From positions 248,001 to 312,000 of the forward strand of contig JADFUC010000493.1 in NCBI GenBank assembly GCA_019722365.1: DNA of 64,000 bases, given 5' to 3'. The notes below the pieces were generated by a model, which did no database searches, was not told the origin of the DNA, and saw nothing but the letters and a program-made list of their open reading frames with translations. Each line of letters starts with the position of its first letter. Within the stretch, counting starts at the first letter, position 1. Shown here piece after piece: positions 34,171 through 45,682 of this stretch. The position numbers were made by a program, and so were the translations under genes. Source of the stretch: Lithospermum erythrorhizon (Eukaryota; Streptophyta; Magnoliopsida; Boraginales; Boraginaceae).

Positions 34171-35550
34171 ATGTCAGATTATATGCCTCCAGAAATTCTG
34201 TTCAATATATTTCTAAAGCTCCCTTCCAATACAGTTCGTCGTTTTCTCACAGTCTCCAAACCATGGTATGCTCTAATCACTAGCAAACCTTTCGTTTATT
34301 CGCACTTAATGCAAAACCCAAACAAAGAAAACAATACTTTTTTCATTCACAATTTCCTTAATATTAGCACTGACCTCCAAAATATTCACACTTGGGATAA
34401 TAATGAGCATTTTTTATTTTATCTTGACCGTCCGATTTTAATGGAGACTCCGTTAAAATGGGGATCAAACTCTAACAGTTGTGTCAATATTGAAGTCGAA
34501 ACTGCTACGTCATTATTATTTTAATCAACGAAGAACTTAGCTACTTTAGGAGACCGAACTGGTACGTCAATAAACCAACGAGCAACTTAGTACTACTTAG
34601 GAGACCAAACTGGTACGTCCTCATTATTGGGAACCAACGAGCAGGTTAGTGTCACTTTCGGAGATCAAACTGCTATGCCCCCACTATTTGGGACCAACGA
34701 GCAACTTAGTGCCACTTTCGACGACCATACTGACTCTTCACTTGGTGTTCCTTGTGATAGTATGTACCCTCCTCTTGTAGCAAAATTTGGGATTTACCAA
34801 GTTGTTAGAATTTCGAATGGATTGATTTGCCTTCTTCGAAATCTTGATCATAAATTTAATATAGATCCCTTTTTGTGGAATCCTGCAATTGACATGTTTG
34901 TTCAGTTGCCACCCCCAGGAATTTCCCGGATTTGCCCTGATATGTATGCTCTTGGATTTTGGTTTGATTCGAAAACTAGTGATTTTAAGGTTATGAGGAT
35001 TGTGTATCGTTTGAATAAAGAGGTTATGGAAGGTTGGCTGATCTTCCTCCTTATTGAGGTTTATCTGAATACGGGGGAATGGAGAAAGATTAATGTTGAT
35101 GGTGTACAATGTTATATGCCTTATGGTTCATGGTATCAATATGCTTATGTCAATGGACGTTCACATTGGATTGGATGTAGATATGCCCCGGATCATTGTT
35201 TGATAATGTCGTTTGATTTGAATGATGAGGTTGTTCGTGAAATTCTGCTCCCGAGTGATTTAGCTTCAATGAATGCATCTCATGTTATGATTAGGGAAAA
35301 TATGGGGTGTCTTGTGGTGATTGGGGATGATTTATATGGAGGGTCTTTTCGCGTTTGGGTGATGAAAGAATATGGAGTTTTCGGGATTCCTGGACTAAAT
35401 CTGGCTTGATATGCCTATCACTATTGTTCTACTGTTTTATAAGTTTCTTGGGTTCTGGAAGAATGGTGATGTTTTGAAATGAAGAATGGCCAAATTGTAT
35501 TCGACGATGCTGGTCATCACAAGGAGAGCCTCTGCTACTTTGGATTTTAA
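34171..35550 (+). pseudogene. F-box protein gene, interrupted
   Basis: The ATG at 34,171 starts MSDYMPPEILFNIFLKLP, an F-box, and residues 1-45 include VRRFLTVSKPWYALITSKPF. F-box proteins bind SKP1 and choose targets for SCF ubiquitin ligases. After about 112 residues come four tandem units of a 20-residue repeat (34,507-34,734). TAA at 34,522 and TAG at 34,588 are in frame, yet the same frame is open before and after. From about 34,675 to 35,380 the frame encodes an F-box-associated, kelch-like C-terminal region with NGLICLL, LWNPA, LGFWFDSKTSDFKVMRIVY and VWVMKEYGV. Near 35,370 the frame shifts, and the expected continuation (SWTK, FLGFWKNGDVL, MKNGQIVFDD) lies in other frames up to a stop at 35,548. 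It is probably a pseudogene or damaged by sequence error. An unusual intron removing both stops is possible but not shown. Confidence 0.75.
34507..34734 (+). repeat. Four-unit tandem repeat in F-box gene
   Basis: Units are 34,507-34,563 (57 bases), 34,564-34,614 (51), 34,615-34,674 (60) and 34,675-34,734 (60). The two 60-base units encode GTNEQLSATFGDQT-like 20-residue repeats. The first two units have lost a net 12 bases, which keeps the overall frame but brings in two stop codons. Confidence 0.85.
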
Positions 35551-37375
35551 AAGTTTCCGAGGGTGATGATTGTGAGGATTGAGACCACCTGAATTCTGCA
35601 TATCTATATGAATAGCTAAGCTGTAGACTTTTAGAATTGGTAGCTGAATACTACTGTAGTAGTTTTTAGCTGTGTGTTTCCCACCCCAGAAGATGAATAA
35701 TGAAATGGTATTGAATATAATAATCTTGTCTATGCTTGATCTGAATTAGGAACATTCATCAGCAAGTGTTCTTTGCTTATTCTAGACCAATTAAATATCC
35801 ACTGATTTTATATCTTCGAAATTCTTTACATTTGATATTGATCTCATATTCATGATCAGTCTAAATGGTATATATTTTTAGCAAAGCATATTCAGCCTAG
35901 AAACATTAACAAGTAGTGTAGACTCCTTTCTCCATCTTAGAAAATATCATTGAATAGGTTCTTAGTTGTCGGAGAGTGAAATGGAGTCAGCTACAGAAAT
36001 GGCTTGACAAAATCAACAACAGCACGAGCTCTATCAGCCGCGGGGTAATGATGGTGTGCGGTGACATGGGTGTCTAGATCGGCTAGAATAAGGTTAGAGC
36101 TAAAAGGAATTACTGAAAAACTAAGGCCTTTTGAACTCCTCTCGACTTCATTGCCAATTTTCTCCAAACCTCATCGACTGCTAGTAGACATGCTTTCGTT
36201 TATGGACACTAGAATAGTAGAATCGCTAACATTTGAAGCATTTTGGATCTTTGATGCTGCTTGATTGATATAGATTCATTGTTTTGCTAGATTAGAATGC
36301 AGTTATGTTAATATATAGTTATATACTACTCCTATATGGTAGTGCCTAAAGGACACTGTAAAGTCTTGAGTTCTAGTAGTACCAAATACTTATGTGCATT
36401 TCGGAGTGTTGAAGCATTTTATTTGTCAATTAACACACTCATTCTTCATCTTAATTTATTCTTCATAGTTCATACTTCAGAGTGATGATAGGGAGACAAT
36501 TTATTTATTCTTATTAATTTTTATTAATAGTATAATAACACACTCAAAATGAATGTACGATGATCGAAGTGAATATTTTAGCTAATGTTAGTGGTGTTGG
36601 GTGTCATTTGCCCTAAAATTTATGATAAAAATTAACCAATCAATGATCAAGTTAGCTTTCTTCCAGATACAAAATAAATGCAAATGATTTACTTGAATAT
36701 GGTTCTAGGAAAGAAGAAGAAACTGAGTAATCAAATCAGTTCATCGTCGATTCTTCCAATCATGTTCTTTACATATGTTAAGTCAAACATCACAACTTCA
36801 TGTAGTGATACACAACCAAAAAGCTGTATGGCAAAGCAAGAACAAATAACTCAAAAGGCGAAAAAAAGCTCTGCAAAAGCAAGAAGAAAAGCGCAAAGGC
36901 AAAAAATCTAAACACACCAAGAACACTAATCACACCAAATTCACACATGTCACACCATAAGGGAGGAACCCCCACCATGAATAAGTCGGATCATCCTCGA
37001 CCGACGAGAAAGAACTAGTTCTGCTACTGACAGTTGTCTGCAGAGATGCTCATCCATTTTAGAAGCATTATTGTAGTCCTTGTGTTTTGTACTTGAATGA
37101 TGACAGGCTTTAGCTCTTTCAATTTGTATCCTAGAGTGTATTTTTACATTATGTCGAAAGGGTTTATCTTCAAAATCTGGCTATACAAATGTCGAAGATG
37201 CCTTATGAACTCCTCCCTCCCCTCAAATATACATGGGCCTGAGCAGATACACCTCTTTACATCTCTTTTTCAAGGAAACAAGCTGGACTGAGCGAGGCAG
37301 TACTCTGAGCCATATCCGAGACCATTAGCATTAGTTCCCCTCTCATCAAAGCTTCCAAAACTCTGGAATATTAGA
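35551..37375. other. Intergenic region between F-box and TRM-like genes
   Basis: No supported gene is seen. At 36,061-36,264 a frame of 67 residues starts at an internal ATG but resembles nothing known to me. At about 36,830-36,910 an adenine-rich tract encodes only lysine/alanine low-complexity sequence. The stretch should contain the 3' untranslated region of the TRM-like gene just below 37,376. Confidence 0.4.
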
Positions 37376-40263
37376 TTACGAGTCAATGCTAATCTCAGTT
37401 TCATGTGGCTCGGCCAAAGAATTGTCATCTAAGAAACATCCAACGGTATCTTCAAGTAGCTTTTCTAAAATGGCTGACTCAATTTCAATGCCAATGTGTT
37501 CAGTATCTGAGCGGAGGTCCATCCATATTCTTGATCTTTTCATGTCACTTTCCACAAGTTGATCCAAGGACTTAGAAGGCAAGTGTTGTAACAGATACCA
37601 CTCAACACCGTCCCATATCTCATTTATAAGGCTCATCCCCTTTGGGGCTGGTCGAATGCTTTGTCTATTGAAAGATGCACTAACAAACCATCCAAAGTAG
37701 CAGTCACATACCTCTTTCAAGACTTCGTTTGTGCAATCAAAAAGGAGTTTCTGATCATTATGTCGGCTGGAAAATAATTCTACTTCCTGGAACACTGACG
37801 GATCAAGAATCTGATCAGACGAAAGCCACCTCAAGAGAAAATCATCCCAATTCAAATCTGATCCTAGCAGCACAGCCTCTACGTAATCAAAGGGGGATTC
37901 TCCATCCTCTATGACAGACATTGTACTGATTCCAGCACCACCAACAGAACATATTTCCTCTCCAAAATGAAGTTTTTGAGGACGAATCTCTCCTTCAACT
38001 GAACATTTCCAACAAAATACTTAATTCTCAACATTTTCTTTATCTTGATACGTGTTAACTAATATATCAATCTCATTCAAGGTTTTATCATTTTCTTGCA
38101 TTGCTGTTTGGGTATTGTCATCAGTCTCAAAGCTACCTGCACAGGATTTGGAAACTTATGAATTATACACCGTTTATCACAATATGCAAACAAGACACCA
38201 GATATCATTAGGACTTACTTTTAGATGTGATAACATCGTCCATGGAAACTGTGGTTTCCTCCATTGTATTCATATTCTTGAGCTCACATGTAGCTCTGCT
38301 GTTTTGATCGCAAGAGGGTCCTTTCTCATGAATATTTTTACCAGTCATATCGATTTGCTTGTCTATACTTTTCTCAGATAAACTCATATTACCATCACCT
38401 TCATCCTGATCATTTAGTTGACTATGATTGACACCTTGGGAAGGTCCAATAGAAGACAGTCTCGTTCTAGCAGTTTTGAAGCTCTCTTCTAGGTCCTCAT
38501 GACTCGAGGAAGATAAATCTTTGTATGTAGAAAGAGAAAGGATCCCTCCAAGAGATTTTGGTGATTGCCTCTGAACTGAATCAGGATTATCTTCTTTAGT
38601 GTTCAACATCTCTGAGAGATGCTTCTTGGCCTCAATATAGATGTTAGATACTCCTTGATTTGGATACCCTGAGGTATTATCTGTAGTTTCAGGTTCAGCA
38701 TCTTTTGACTTGCCTATATTGTCTCTCCGAAGACCAGGGGAAGGTTTGGAAAATATTTCAGTGTAGAAATGATTCCTATTTGGAGATCTCCACCCAAGAT
38801 TGTCTCCTCCGGCACCTTTGTCAGTATCACCTTTATTACGATGTTCAGAAGATCTAAAAGAAGGGACACCATGATGCTCCTTTCCCATGGCATGCTGCAA
38901 TTTTCTTTTTATTTCTGTGAAGAAAAAGTATGATGTGTGTCTATCTCCTTGAACCTTATCCTGAATTGAATGCAGGTTCGAAAAAGAACCCTTACTACTT
39001 TCATTATCATGGAATCTGGAACTAGCAAGCCCAGGCTTCAAGATCACAATTTTTGTTGCAGAATGACATGTCTCCTCTCCCTCTAAAGCATAACTATCTA
39101 GAGATTTGGTCCTCCTCCTGAAAAATTTCCGGTGTTTACGGGGTTCTAACATGGTGGGTGTCTTGTTAGAGATCGTTGTCCCTCTTAAGGAATTAGACTT
39201 CTGATCATTCTTTAGGGAAGCCCTTTCAGAGCCTTCCATCTGCTTCAAAAATTGAGAATTTGAATCTTGTAGGAGTTCCAATAATGCTTGCTTATTTGAA
39301 TTTATCATCTCCAGGGCATCCATGAATTCTCTAGAATGTCTGGTCTTATCATCCTCTTCCAAATACCTCTCTGAAATAATTACCTTTATTGCTGCACTTA
39401 ATTCATCTGGAATAACAACGACAGCGTGATCTAAATGCATATGAATGTCAGTATCCAAGTAATCACTTGTACACTCTGTACTTCTGCTATGAATTTTGCT
39501 AAGCTCTTCAATTAGAGTTTGCAGATTGGGTGCCTCAGAAGTTTTATCATTATTCGCTTGCTGGGAAAGATATTTAGGGTCTACAAACTTCAAAATGTCC
39601 TCGTCACAGAGATCCATATCAATTGAACTTCTGGATGCCCTGCTTCTCCGCCTGGAGTCCTTCCTATCGTTTCGACGATTTGAATTAAATTCTTCAGGAC
39701 TTCCTTTGGAAAGATGGATGGGCTTATTAGGAAGTTGTTCATTGACCATATCATCTTCCATGAGTTTCTTTACACTTGTTTTAACAAAATCAGTTGTTTT
39801 GGTATCTTCAAGATTCTGGATTTGCATCAAGTGCTTAATATTAGCACGCCAAGAGATAATCTTACTATTTGCTTAACAATATTTGCAACAAAAAGTGTAC
39901 CTTGTGATTCTTCTCTTTATTTTTCGTATAATTCTGTAATGTTAATCTTTCGCTGGAAGATCCCAAAACTTTAAAACCTGGGAAAATGCAAGCATTAGAT
40001 TTAGAACTTGTACCAATGAAATACTGTTGAGATCCATCTGAAACAAATGTGTCTATAATCAGACAGTTTTTCGATCTACATTGAAGGTTTCCTTTTTAAG
40101 TACTCTTACCAGTGTTCTGTCTGTTTTCAGGCTCGGTATCCGAAATCAGCTTCCTATTCAATCGACTATGTCGGAACTCAAAGATATTCATCAAACCAGA
40201 TATACATCCTCCTCCATGATTTTTCTCACAGTGAGAAGGATGTCTTTCCGACCTCTTGGGCAT
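37376..40263 (-). CDS. TRM-like protein with DUF3741 and DUF4378 regions, four exons
   Basis: Exons by phase and GT-AG sites: 40,263-40,110, 40,037-39,901, 39,833-38,219 and 37,998-37,376, giving about 842 residues. Exon 1 begins MPKRSERHPSHCEK and has GLMNIFEFRHSRLNRKLISD, the typical N-terminus of this plant family. About residues 130-145 read NKPIHLSKGSPEEFN (DUF3741-type motif), followed by EDILKFVDPKYLSQQ. The C-terminal 175 residues (ESPFDYVEAVLL, LNWDDFLLRWLSSDQILDPS, LIFDCTNEVL-like, IGIEIESAILEKLLEDTVGC) match DUF4378 and the C-terminal motif of TRM proteins. TRM proteins recruit TON1 to microtubules and help set division plane and cell shape; that role here is inferred from family. 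An alternative acceptor at 38,136 is in frame but meets TAA at 38,021-38,023, which would remove DUF4378 (673 residues). Intron 2 is only 67 bases. Confidence 0.8.
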
Positions 40264-41310
40264 ATTGAGCAGCTGAATTTTATAGCTTTAGTTTCAATTT
40301 CTTATCAACGATGCCTTTTAAAACACCTGATTCAGAAGGAGAAAGAAAGCAAAGATTAATGACTTAAGGTAACTATAACATTCAGAAAAAATAACAGAAT
40401 GCTAACATTGACATATTAGATGTGTTACTGCAAATTAAATATCATAAGATAGATACTTATGTTTCAAATTAACATTAACTTCTAATAAATACTCATTATC
40501 AATTTTACATCTCTATTTTAAAATTCCTTCTAATTAGACTAGATCAACAAGATCTGCAAATAAATCCCAACACTAAAGATGTGAAGAAATGGTCACACAA
40601 ATGCCAGAATGCAAGAAATTAAATAAGAAACAAGATAGATAACAAATAAGAGCTGTAAGAAAACATGTGATCAAATTCAGGCACCTAAAAGGAAATACAA
40701 TAAACCAAAAAACTACCTAAATTTGTAGCCTTTGAAAACAATATGGTTATATGGATACCAGGAAAAAGAATGCAACCAAAAGTAATTTCAGAATAATAAT
40801 TTGGAACAATTCCAAGTTAGCATCACAAGTTTCCCAAAATGAGTAAAACCCAAGTCACTGTAGCTTCCTGAGTCTGTCAAGGTAGCAGAAAATGTCCCCT
40901 TTCTTGTTTTTTCACAAAGTAATAACCTAAATAGTGCCTTTGGTGATAAAAACCAAGTTGATTTATTTCTTCTCCAATCAAGGTTCAATCATAAATATTA
41001 ATTGAGTGAAACTATGTGTTCTGAAAATATTCCTCCCAAGTAATAATAAAATTCTTCAGCTTTATCTCTACAAATTATAGATCAGTCTTCAAATCAGCAA
41101 ATTCTAAAAAATCTTAAAGATTAATACATATGGTTATTGGGTTTTGAGGAAAAAACATTACTATTGTAATAAACACCTTTTGTCAATTCTACACCCACCA
41201 GCTACCAACAAGAAGAATTATCATGATTACAACACCAAACAATAAATAGTCAATTTTCTTTTTCTGCAAGCATCAAATTACTGAAATCAAACTAAAAAAA
41301 TTATTGGTAA
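40264..41310 (-). other. Upstream or 5' UTR region of the TRM-like gene
   Basis: On the minus strand, about 75 bases above the ATG, the sequence CTCCTTCTGAATCAG followed by GTGTTTT looks like a splice acceptor. The 5' untranslated region may therefore contain an intron reaching toward 41,500. No coding sequence is seen in this AT-rich stretch. Confidence 0.45.
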
Positions 41311-41588
41311 AAAAGCTAAAAAGGATTAAAATTTTATCAATATTTTCACTTTTTCTTGACCAAATAACTTCAGAATTCTTCAAAACTGAAATACCCAAAT
41401 CCTAAAAAGCTAAAAAGATTGAACCTTTACCAATATTTTCCCTTTTTCTTGAACAAAAACTTCAGAATTCTTCAAAAAACTGAAATACCCAAATCCAAAA
41501 AAGCTAAAAAGACTAAACCTTTACCAATATTTTGCCTTTTTCTTGAACAAAAAACTTCAAAACTGAAATAACCAAATCCAAAAAAGCT
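41311..41588 (-). repeat. Three-copy minisatellite, unit about 92 bases
   Basis: Three consecutive units each contain AAAAAGCTAAAAAG, ACCTTTACCAATATTTT (diverged in the first unit), CTTTTTCTTGA and CTGAAATACCCAAATCC. Units begin near 41,311, 41,402 and 41,495; the last is slightly shorter. It lies about 1 kb above the TRM-like start codon, probably in its 5' leader or promoter. Confidence 0.8.
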
Positions 41589-42864
41589 CGCAAATGTGAT
41601 GCAAAATATGGGAGAAATGAAGAGAAGAAAAAATAAAATATAATGGCAATTGATTTTGATTGAATTGTAGAAAGTAATTAAAGGAAAGGCAAGTAATGCA
41701 TTAAAATGGAGGAAATGATGTGTGGGACAGCTAAAGAAAGGTGGAAAAGTAAAGAGATTAAAGGAAGAGAACAAAAAAAAGATGAAAAGTGAACAAATTG
41801 TGTGTGTATGTGTATGTGTATGTAAGAATATGACAGAACTCAAAGGAGTGAACAATTCTTGACAAGGAATTGAAGAAGAATGGGGAAAGATTTGTTGCCA
41901 CCTGGTTTTGCATTGGTGGGACATATTCATAGTACTACAAGGTTGTTTGTCATGGAAAATAGTGCAATCACATAATCGAATGGTATCAGTTAATAAAATG
42001 GTATATCGGAAAATGGCAAGAGATATTAACAACTTAAAACTACGCAAAAGTCTGCAAATCTACATATAGAATCAAACTCTATTGTGCTGATTTTGGGTTA
42101 TCCTTGGCATGGCTAAGGCATGGCTGGCTGGTAATTGTGGGATGTTGTGCCATGCATGGCTTCATACAAAGTTGATGTAGAAAGTCGAACCCGCGCGGGA
42201 GAAAGGTCGAAATGTTCACAATGACTGCTCCAGTTCATTGCTCGGTGAGTTGTGCCCCTTGGCATAATCTACTTGATTGCTTGAGGGATTGGGTATTGAA
42301 GGAGAAGGGGTCGATCTCATTGTTAAAGAGGGAGTTGAGAATTATTGTTTGTCATTAAAAATAATACAACACTATTTTTATAACTATATTTCATTTCATT
42401 TTACAATCAAATATTGTGAAAAGTTAAAAAATACGATATTATAAAGAATTATATATGTGTATTAGATGATTTATTTTGTATTCTTATATAAATTTGAAGA
42501 TATATTTTTCTATTTGTACAAATATGATGTTATAATTGTCTTTAACTTTTGAGTTTCTTACAATCTAACACAAAATATTGACGGTGTAAGGTAAAGTAAC
42601 ACAAAATTTAAGTTCAAAGTAATTTAAAAATATAAAAACATTATTTTTCAAAAAACTAAGATAATATTTCAAAAAAAAATCAAATTAGATATTTTTAATA
42701 TGAGTAAAAAAAGTAATCTCCTTTTCAAAAAAAAAATACTATTATTTCCCATCCAATTGTTTGATACTCACATCGTCAAAATTATTCTAAGCGTTGTTTG
42801 TCATGGAAAATAGTGCCTCTTTATCATTTGAATATTTGATTTTTCCTCCATTTTGATATAATAC
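41589..42864. other. Probable promoter-side and intergenic DNA
   Basis: A TG microsatellite lies at about 41,799-41,823, and its complement gives a His-Thr run in a spurious frame. At 42,100-42,165 words such as GGCATGGCT recur several times. From 42,350 to 42,864 the sequence is AT-rich. No supported gene is seen. Confidence 0.4.
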
Positions 42865-43479
42865 GGATATTTAGAGTTTGGTGAATTCAAAATTTACAAC
42901 TCATTTGTATGTCAATGATGTTGTGCAAAGAGGGACAGAAACTATAAAGTTTGAAAAATAAATTTTTCCCACATAGAAATGGAGTTTAGGAAAATTTCAC
43001 TTAATAAGTAGGGTAGTTCATTGAGCTAGTAAATGTGTAACTACTATTATCCCAAAGTTCTGCCCATGAGAATGCGAATCGCAGCCTCTTAGAAACATTT
43101 TGATTCAGCCATAAATTGTATTGAGTGAGAATTTAGATGAAGAAAAATGAAAGTTGATGGAATGATAGATTAGTACAAAAGTAAGCTAGTATGTATTTTC
43201 GATGCTTTTAATAATCGTCTGAATTCTTGGAAATTTTTTGTCAAGATGATTTGGAAGTATGTCTGACTACAGTAGATGAACATTGATACCTACTTTGAAG
43301 AATAAAAGGGAAAAGTATGCGGCTTTGACATTCTCAAAAATGTTGAGTCTCGTAGCCTTGATGAGTTGTACAGAGACTAGATATGGCGAATGAGTTGGAG
43401 TTCATTTCCTTAGAAAAGTGTGGGGAAGAATGGTTATGGCGATTCCTTGTGGACGTGAGAGTAGGAAAAGCATGCGTAT

Positions 43480-43760
43480 ACAATTTGCATATCTTTGTGA
43501 CAATGGCTCCTCTTGCCAATTGGGAGCGCACGGAACCACTTGTATAATGGTAAGTCGAGACACGTTAAATCGGCGTCCTTAATATCATTAGGCGGTAATC
43601 TTAAGCTGGAGTTATCGTTGTTGATCATGTGAGATCAAAAGATAACATTGTGGATCTGTTGACCAAGGGGTTAAGACGAGAACTAGTTGAGAATTCATCG
43701 AAAGGAATGAGATTGAAAGCCCTTGAGAAAAATGCGAATGAGTGACAACCCTACCTAGCA
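43480..43760 (+). pseudogene. Copia Pol C-terminus remnant
   Basis: The segment 43,635-43,745 has DNIVDLLTKGLRRELVE followed by KGMRLKALEK, which matches the conserved end of copia Pol. The preceding YNGKSRH motif is in a different frame. It is short and not functional. Confidence 0.75.
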
Positions 43761-44064
43761 GACTGGAGATCCCAAGATCTAGGTTCCAAGGGATAACTTA
43801 CTCATATTGCATAAGTTGATCCTTTATATAAGTTGATCTGTGGGGGATGCCACTTGCTTGCTATTCTGAATGAGAAAGCAGTGATACCCAAAGAAAGAGG
43901 TTCCAGGCCATCGCACCTACCTATCTATCCAGAGATCGAGCGTTATTTGCTATCACCCAGGTGCTCGAGTCAAAATCTTTTTCATTTATGTCGAGGCGGG
44001 GATTAATAGGATTATTTTTGGATTATGATTTTGTTTGAATACAAATTTTGATTCATGTGGGGGA

Positions 44065-44639
44065 TGTTGGATATTTAGAGTTGGTGAATCCAAAATTTGC
44101 ATCATATTTGAATGCCAATGGTGTTGTCTGAAAAGGGAAAGAAACTATGAAGTTTTGGGGGAAATAGAAGTTTGTCTGCCTAGGAATGGGTGTGGGGAAA
44201 ACTTCCAGTAAACTAGTTAAATTTAGCAGGCTAGTAAATATGTTGCCACTATGCCAAAAGCCAAATCAGGAAGCCAGAGCTCGAGAAATGGTAAGTCTAG
44301 AAGTTCACACCACGAAACACACAAACAACGAGAGAGCTGCATTCTCTTTTTTGTGATTATTTTTTAATCGGAGTGATAGTTTCAAACTCGTTCGTTGTTT
44401 GTCGGCCGATTCTAGTGTTGGTAGGCAGTGTTAGGCTCATTTATCACGGGAAGCTTGCGATCACCTTTGTTGTCTTAAGCACCTACGGGAAGAGGTTAAA
44501 TCTGTTTTAGGGAAAGTGTGTTTATGTGACTTGATCCGGTTTACTTTATATGTTGTTACAATGTTGGTTATAATCCGTATGAATAAATTTTTGTTGTTCT
44601 TATACAAAGTATTATGTTATAGTTCCGTTTTCCCTATCA
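44065..44639 (+). repeat. 3' LTR of the second copia family
   Basis: The start TGTTGGATATT directly follows the polypurine tract, and the end TTTTCCCTATCA resembles the LTR end of the other copia family. Its first part matches 42,865-43,060. The length is 575 bases if the chosen end is correct. Confidence 0.65.
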
Positions 44640-45170
44640 GTTTCCTATAATACTTTTAATCAAAATATGAACTTCTTTTGAAATTTTTAAAGTAGATTTT
44701 TTTTTTTTTTTAATTATAATAGGGTTTCGAGGAGTACATTTTTCTTATAACTATTTTAAAATATTTCCATTCTAATGATAATGAAAAGGAACAACAAATT
44801 AAAATGAGTTGAGAACATACTTTACCTAAAATAAGGTATAATGATTAGTATTCATATATTTATAATGAATTCATAAGTAATTGTGAAAATATTAAATCTA
44901 TATTTATTTGGAAAATTTTGAAGATAGATAGTCAGTTGATTTTTGAACAAGAATTCATCAAAGACATCTTTGTATTATTATTATTTAACTAGTTGTACCG
45001 TTATATAATAAACATCAAACATTTATATATAATAAATTTAAATATTTTTATACTTATTTGAGTAAATGTTTTTAGATTTTGAATTATTTTATTAAGTATT
45101 ATATTCAAACCTTCTTATGACTCGCAATGTTGACATTCGAATTCTATTCATTAAAAATAATTTAATATTT
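44640..45170. other. AT-rich intergenic DNA
   Basis: This stretch contains a run of 15 T at about 44,698-44,712. No gene or known repeat is recognised. Confidence 0.4.
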
Positions 45171-45172
45171 TA

Positions 45173-45430
45173 TAATAGTTTTATCAAATACTTGTATTCA
45201 AACATCAGAAAAATGAGGATAGTTTTAAAACTAAGTAAATACATTAAAAATAATATTCATTAATAAATAGTTTTATCAAATACTTGTACTAATTAACAAA
45301 TACTCAAACTTTTAAGTGAAAATATAGTTTTAAAACTAAGTAAAGACATTAAAAATAATATTCATTAGTACAATAGTTTTATCAAATACTTGTACTAATT
45401 AACAATACTCAAACTTTTAAGTGAAAATCC
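45173..45430. repeat. Tandem repeat, unit about 100 bases, three copies
   Basis: The phrase AATAGTTTTATCAAATACTT begins units near 45,175, 45,283 and 45,372. The segments TAGTTTTAAAACTAAGTAAA and CATTAAAAATAATATTCATT follow in the first two units. The third is partial. The sequence is non-coding and very AT-rich. Confidence 0.8.
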
Positions 45431-45682
45431 AAAATTTATAATCACCAAAAATTAAATTTCTCAATTGTTTTGAACATAAACTTTTACTATATGAAATCCG
45501 CATTAATGAAAATAAGAAAACAGGAAGGTGTATAGTATATTATTTTTTGTCAATTAAATATAAAATACCGTACATTCAATGAATTATGGATACATTTACT
45601 AAAATCAGAAAAATTTGGCTAATTAGAATTCCTTTCAGACCTTTCTTAATTTGTAGCGACCTTTCTAAAAATTTTTATTCTT

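Larger units (their letters stand above)
42865..44639 (+). mobile_element. Copia remnant, second family
   Basis: The 3' LTR (44,065-44,639) starts TGTTGGATATTTAGAG and is preceded by the polypurine tract GTGGGGGA. The first 195 bases of a matching LTR lie at 42,865-43,060. Between them, at about 43,540-43,750, broken frames encode YNGKSRH and VRSKDNIVDLLTKGLRRELVE, the C-terminal end of copia Pol (RNase H). Most of the element is deleted. The LTR differs in sequence from the copia family at 255-19,276. Confidence 0.8.

Noticed and set aside
34738..35109. Minus-strand frame of 123 residues
   Set aside because: It is antisense to the F-box C-terminal region and resembles no known protein.
39496..39876. 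Plus-strand frame of 126 residues
   Set aside because: It is antisense to the large TRM-like exon, whose family match is strong on the minus strand.
41472..42047. Minus-strand frame of 191 residues with a His-Thr run
   Set aside because: It covers the upstream TG microsatellite and AT-rich leader of the TRM-like gene and has a hydrophobic, low-complexity composition. It is best explained as a chance frame.
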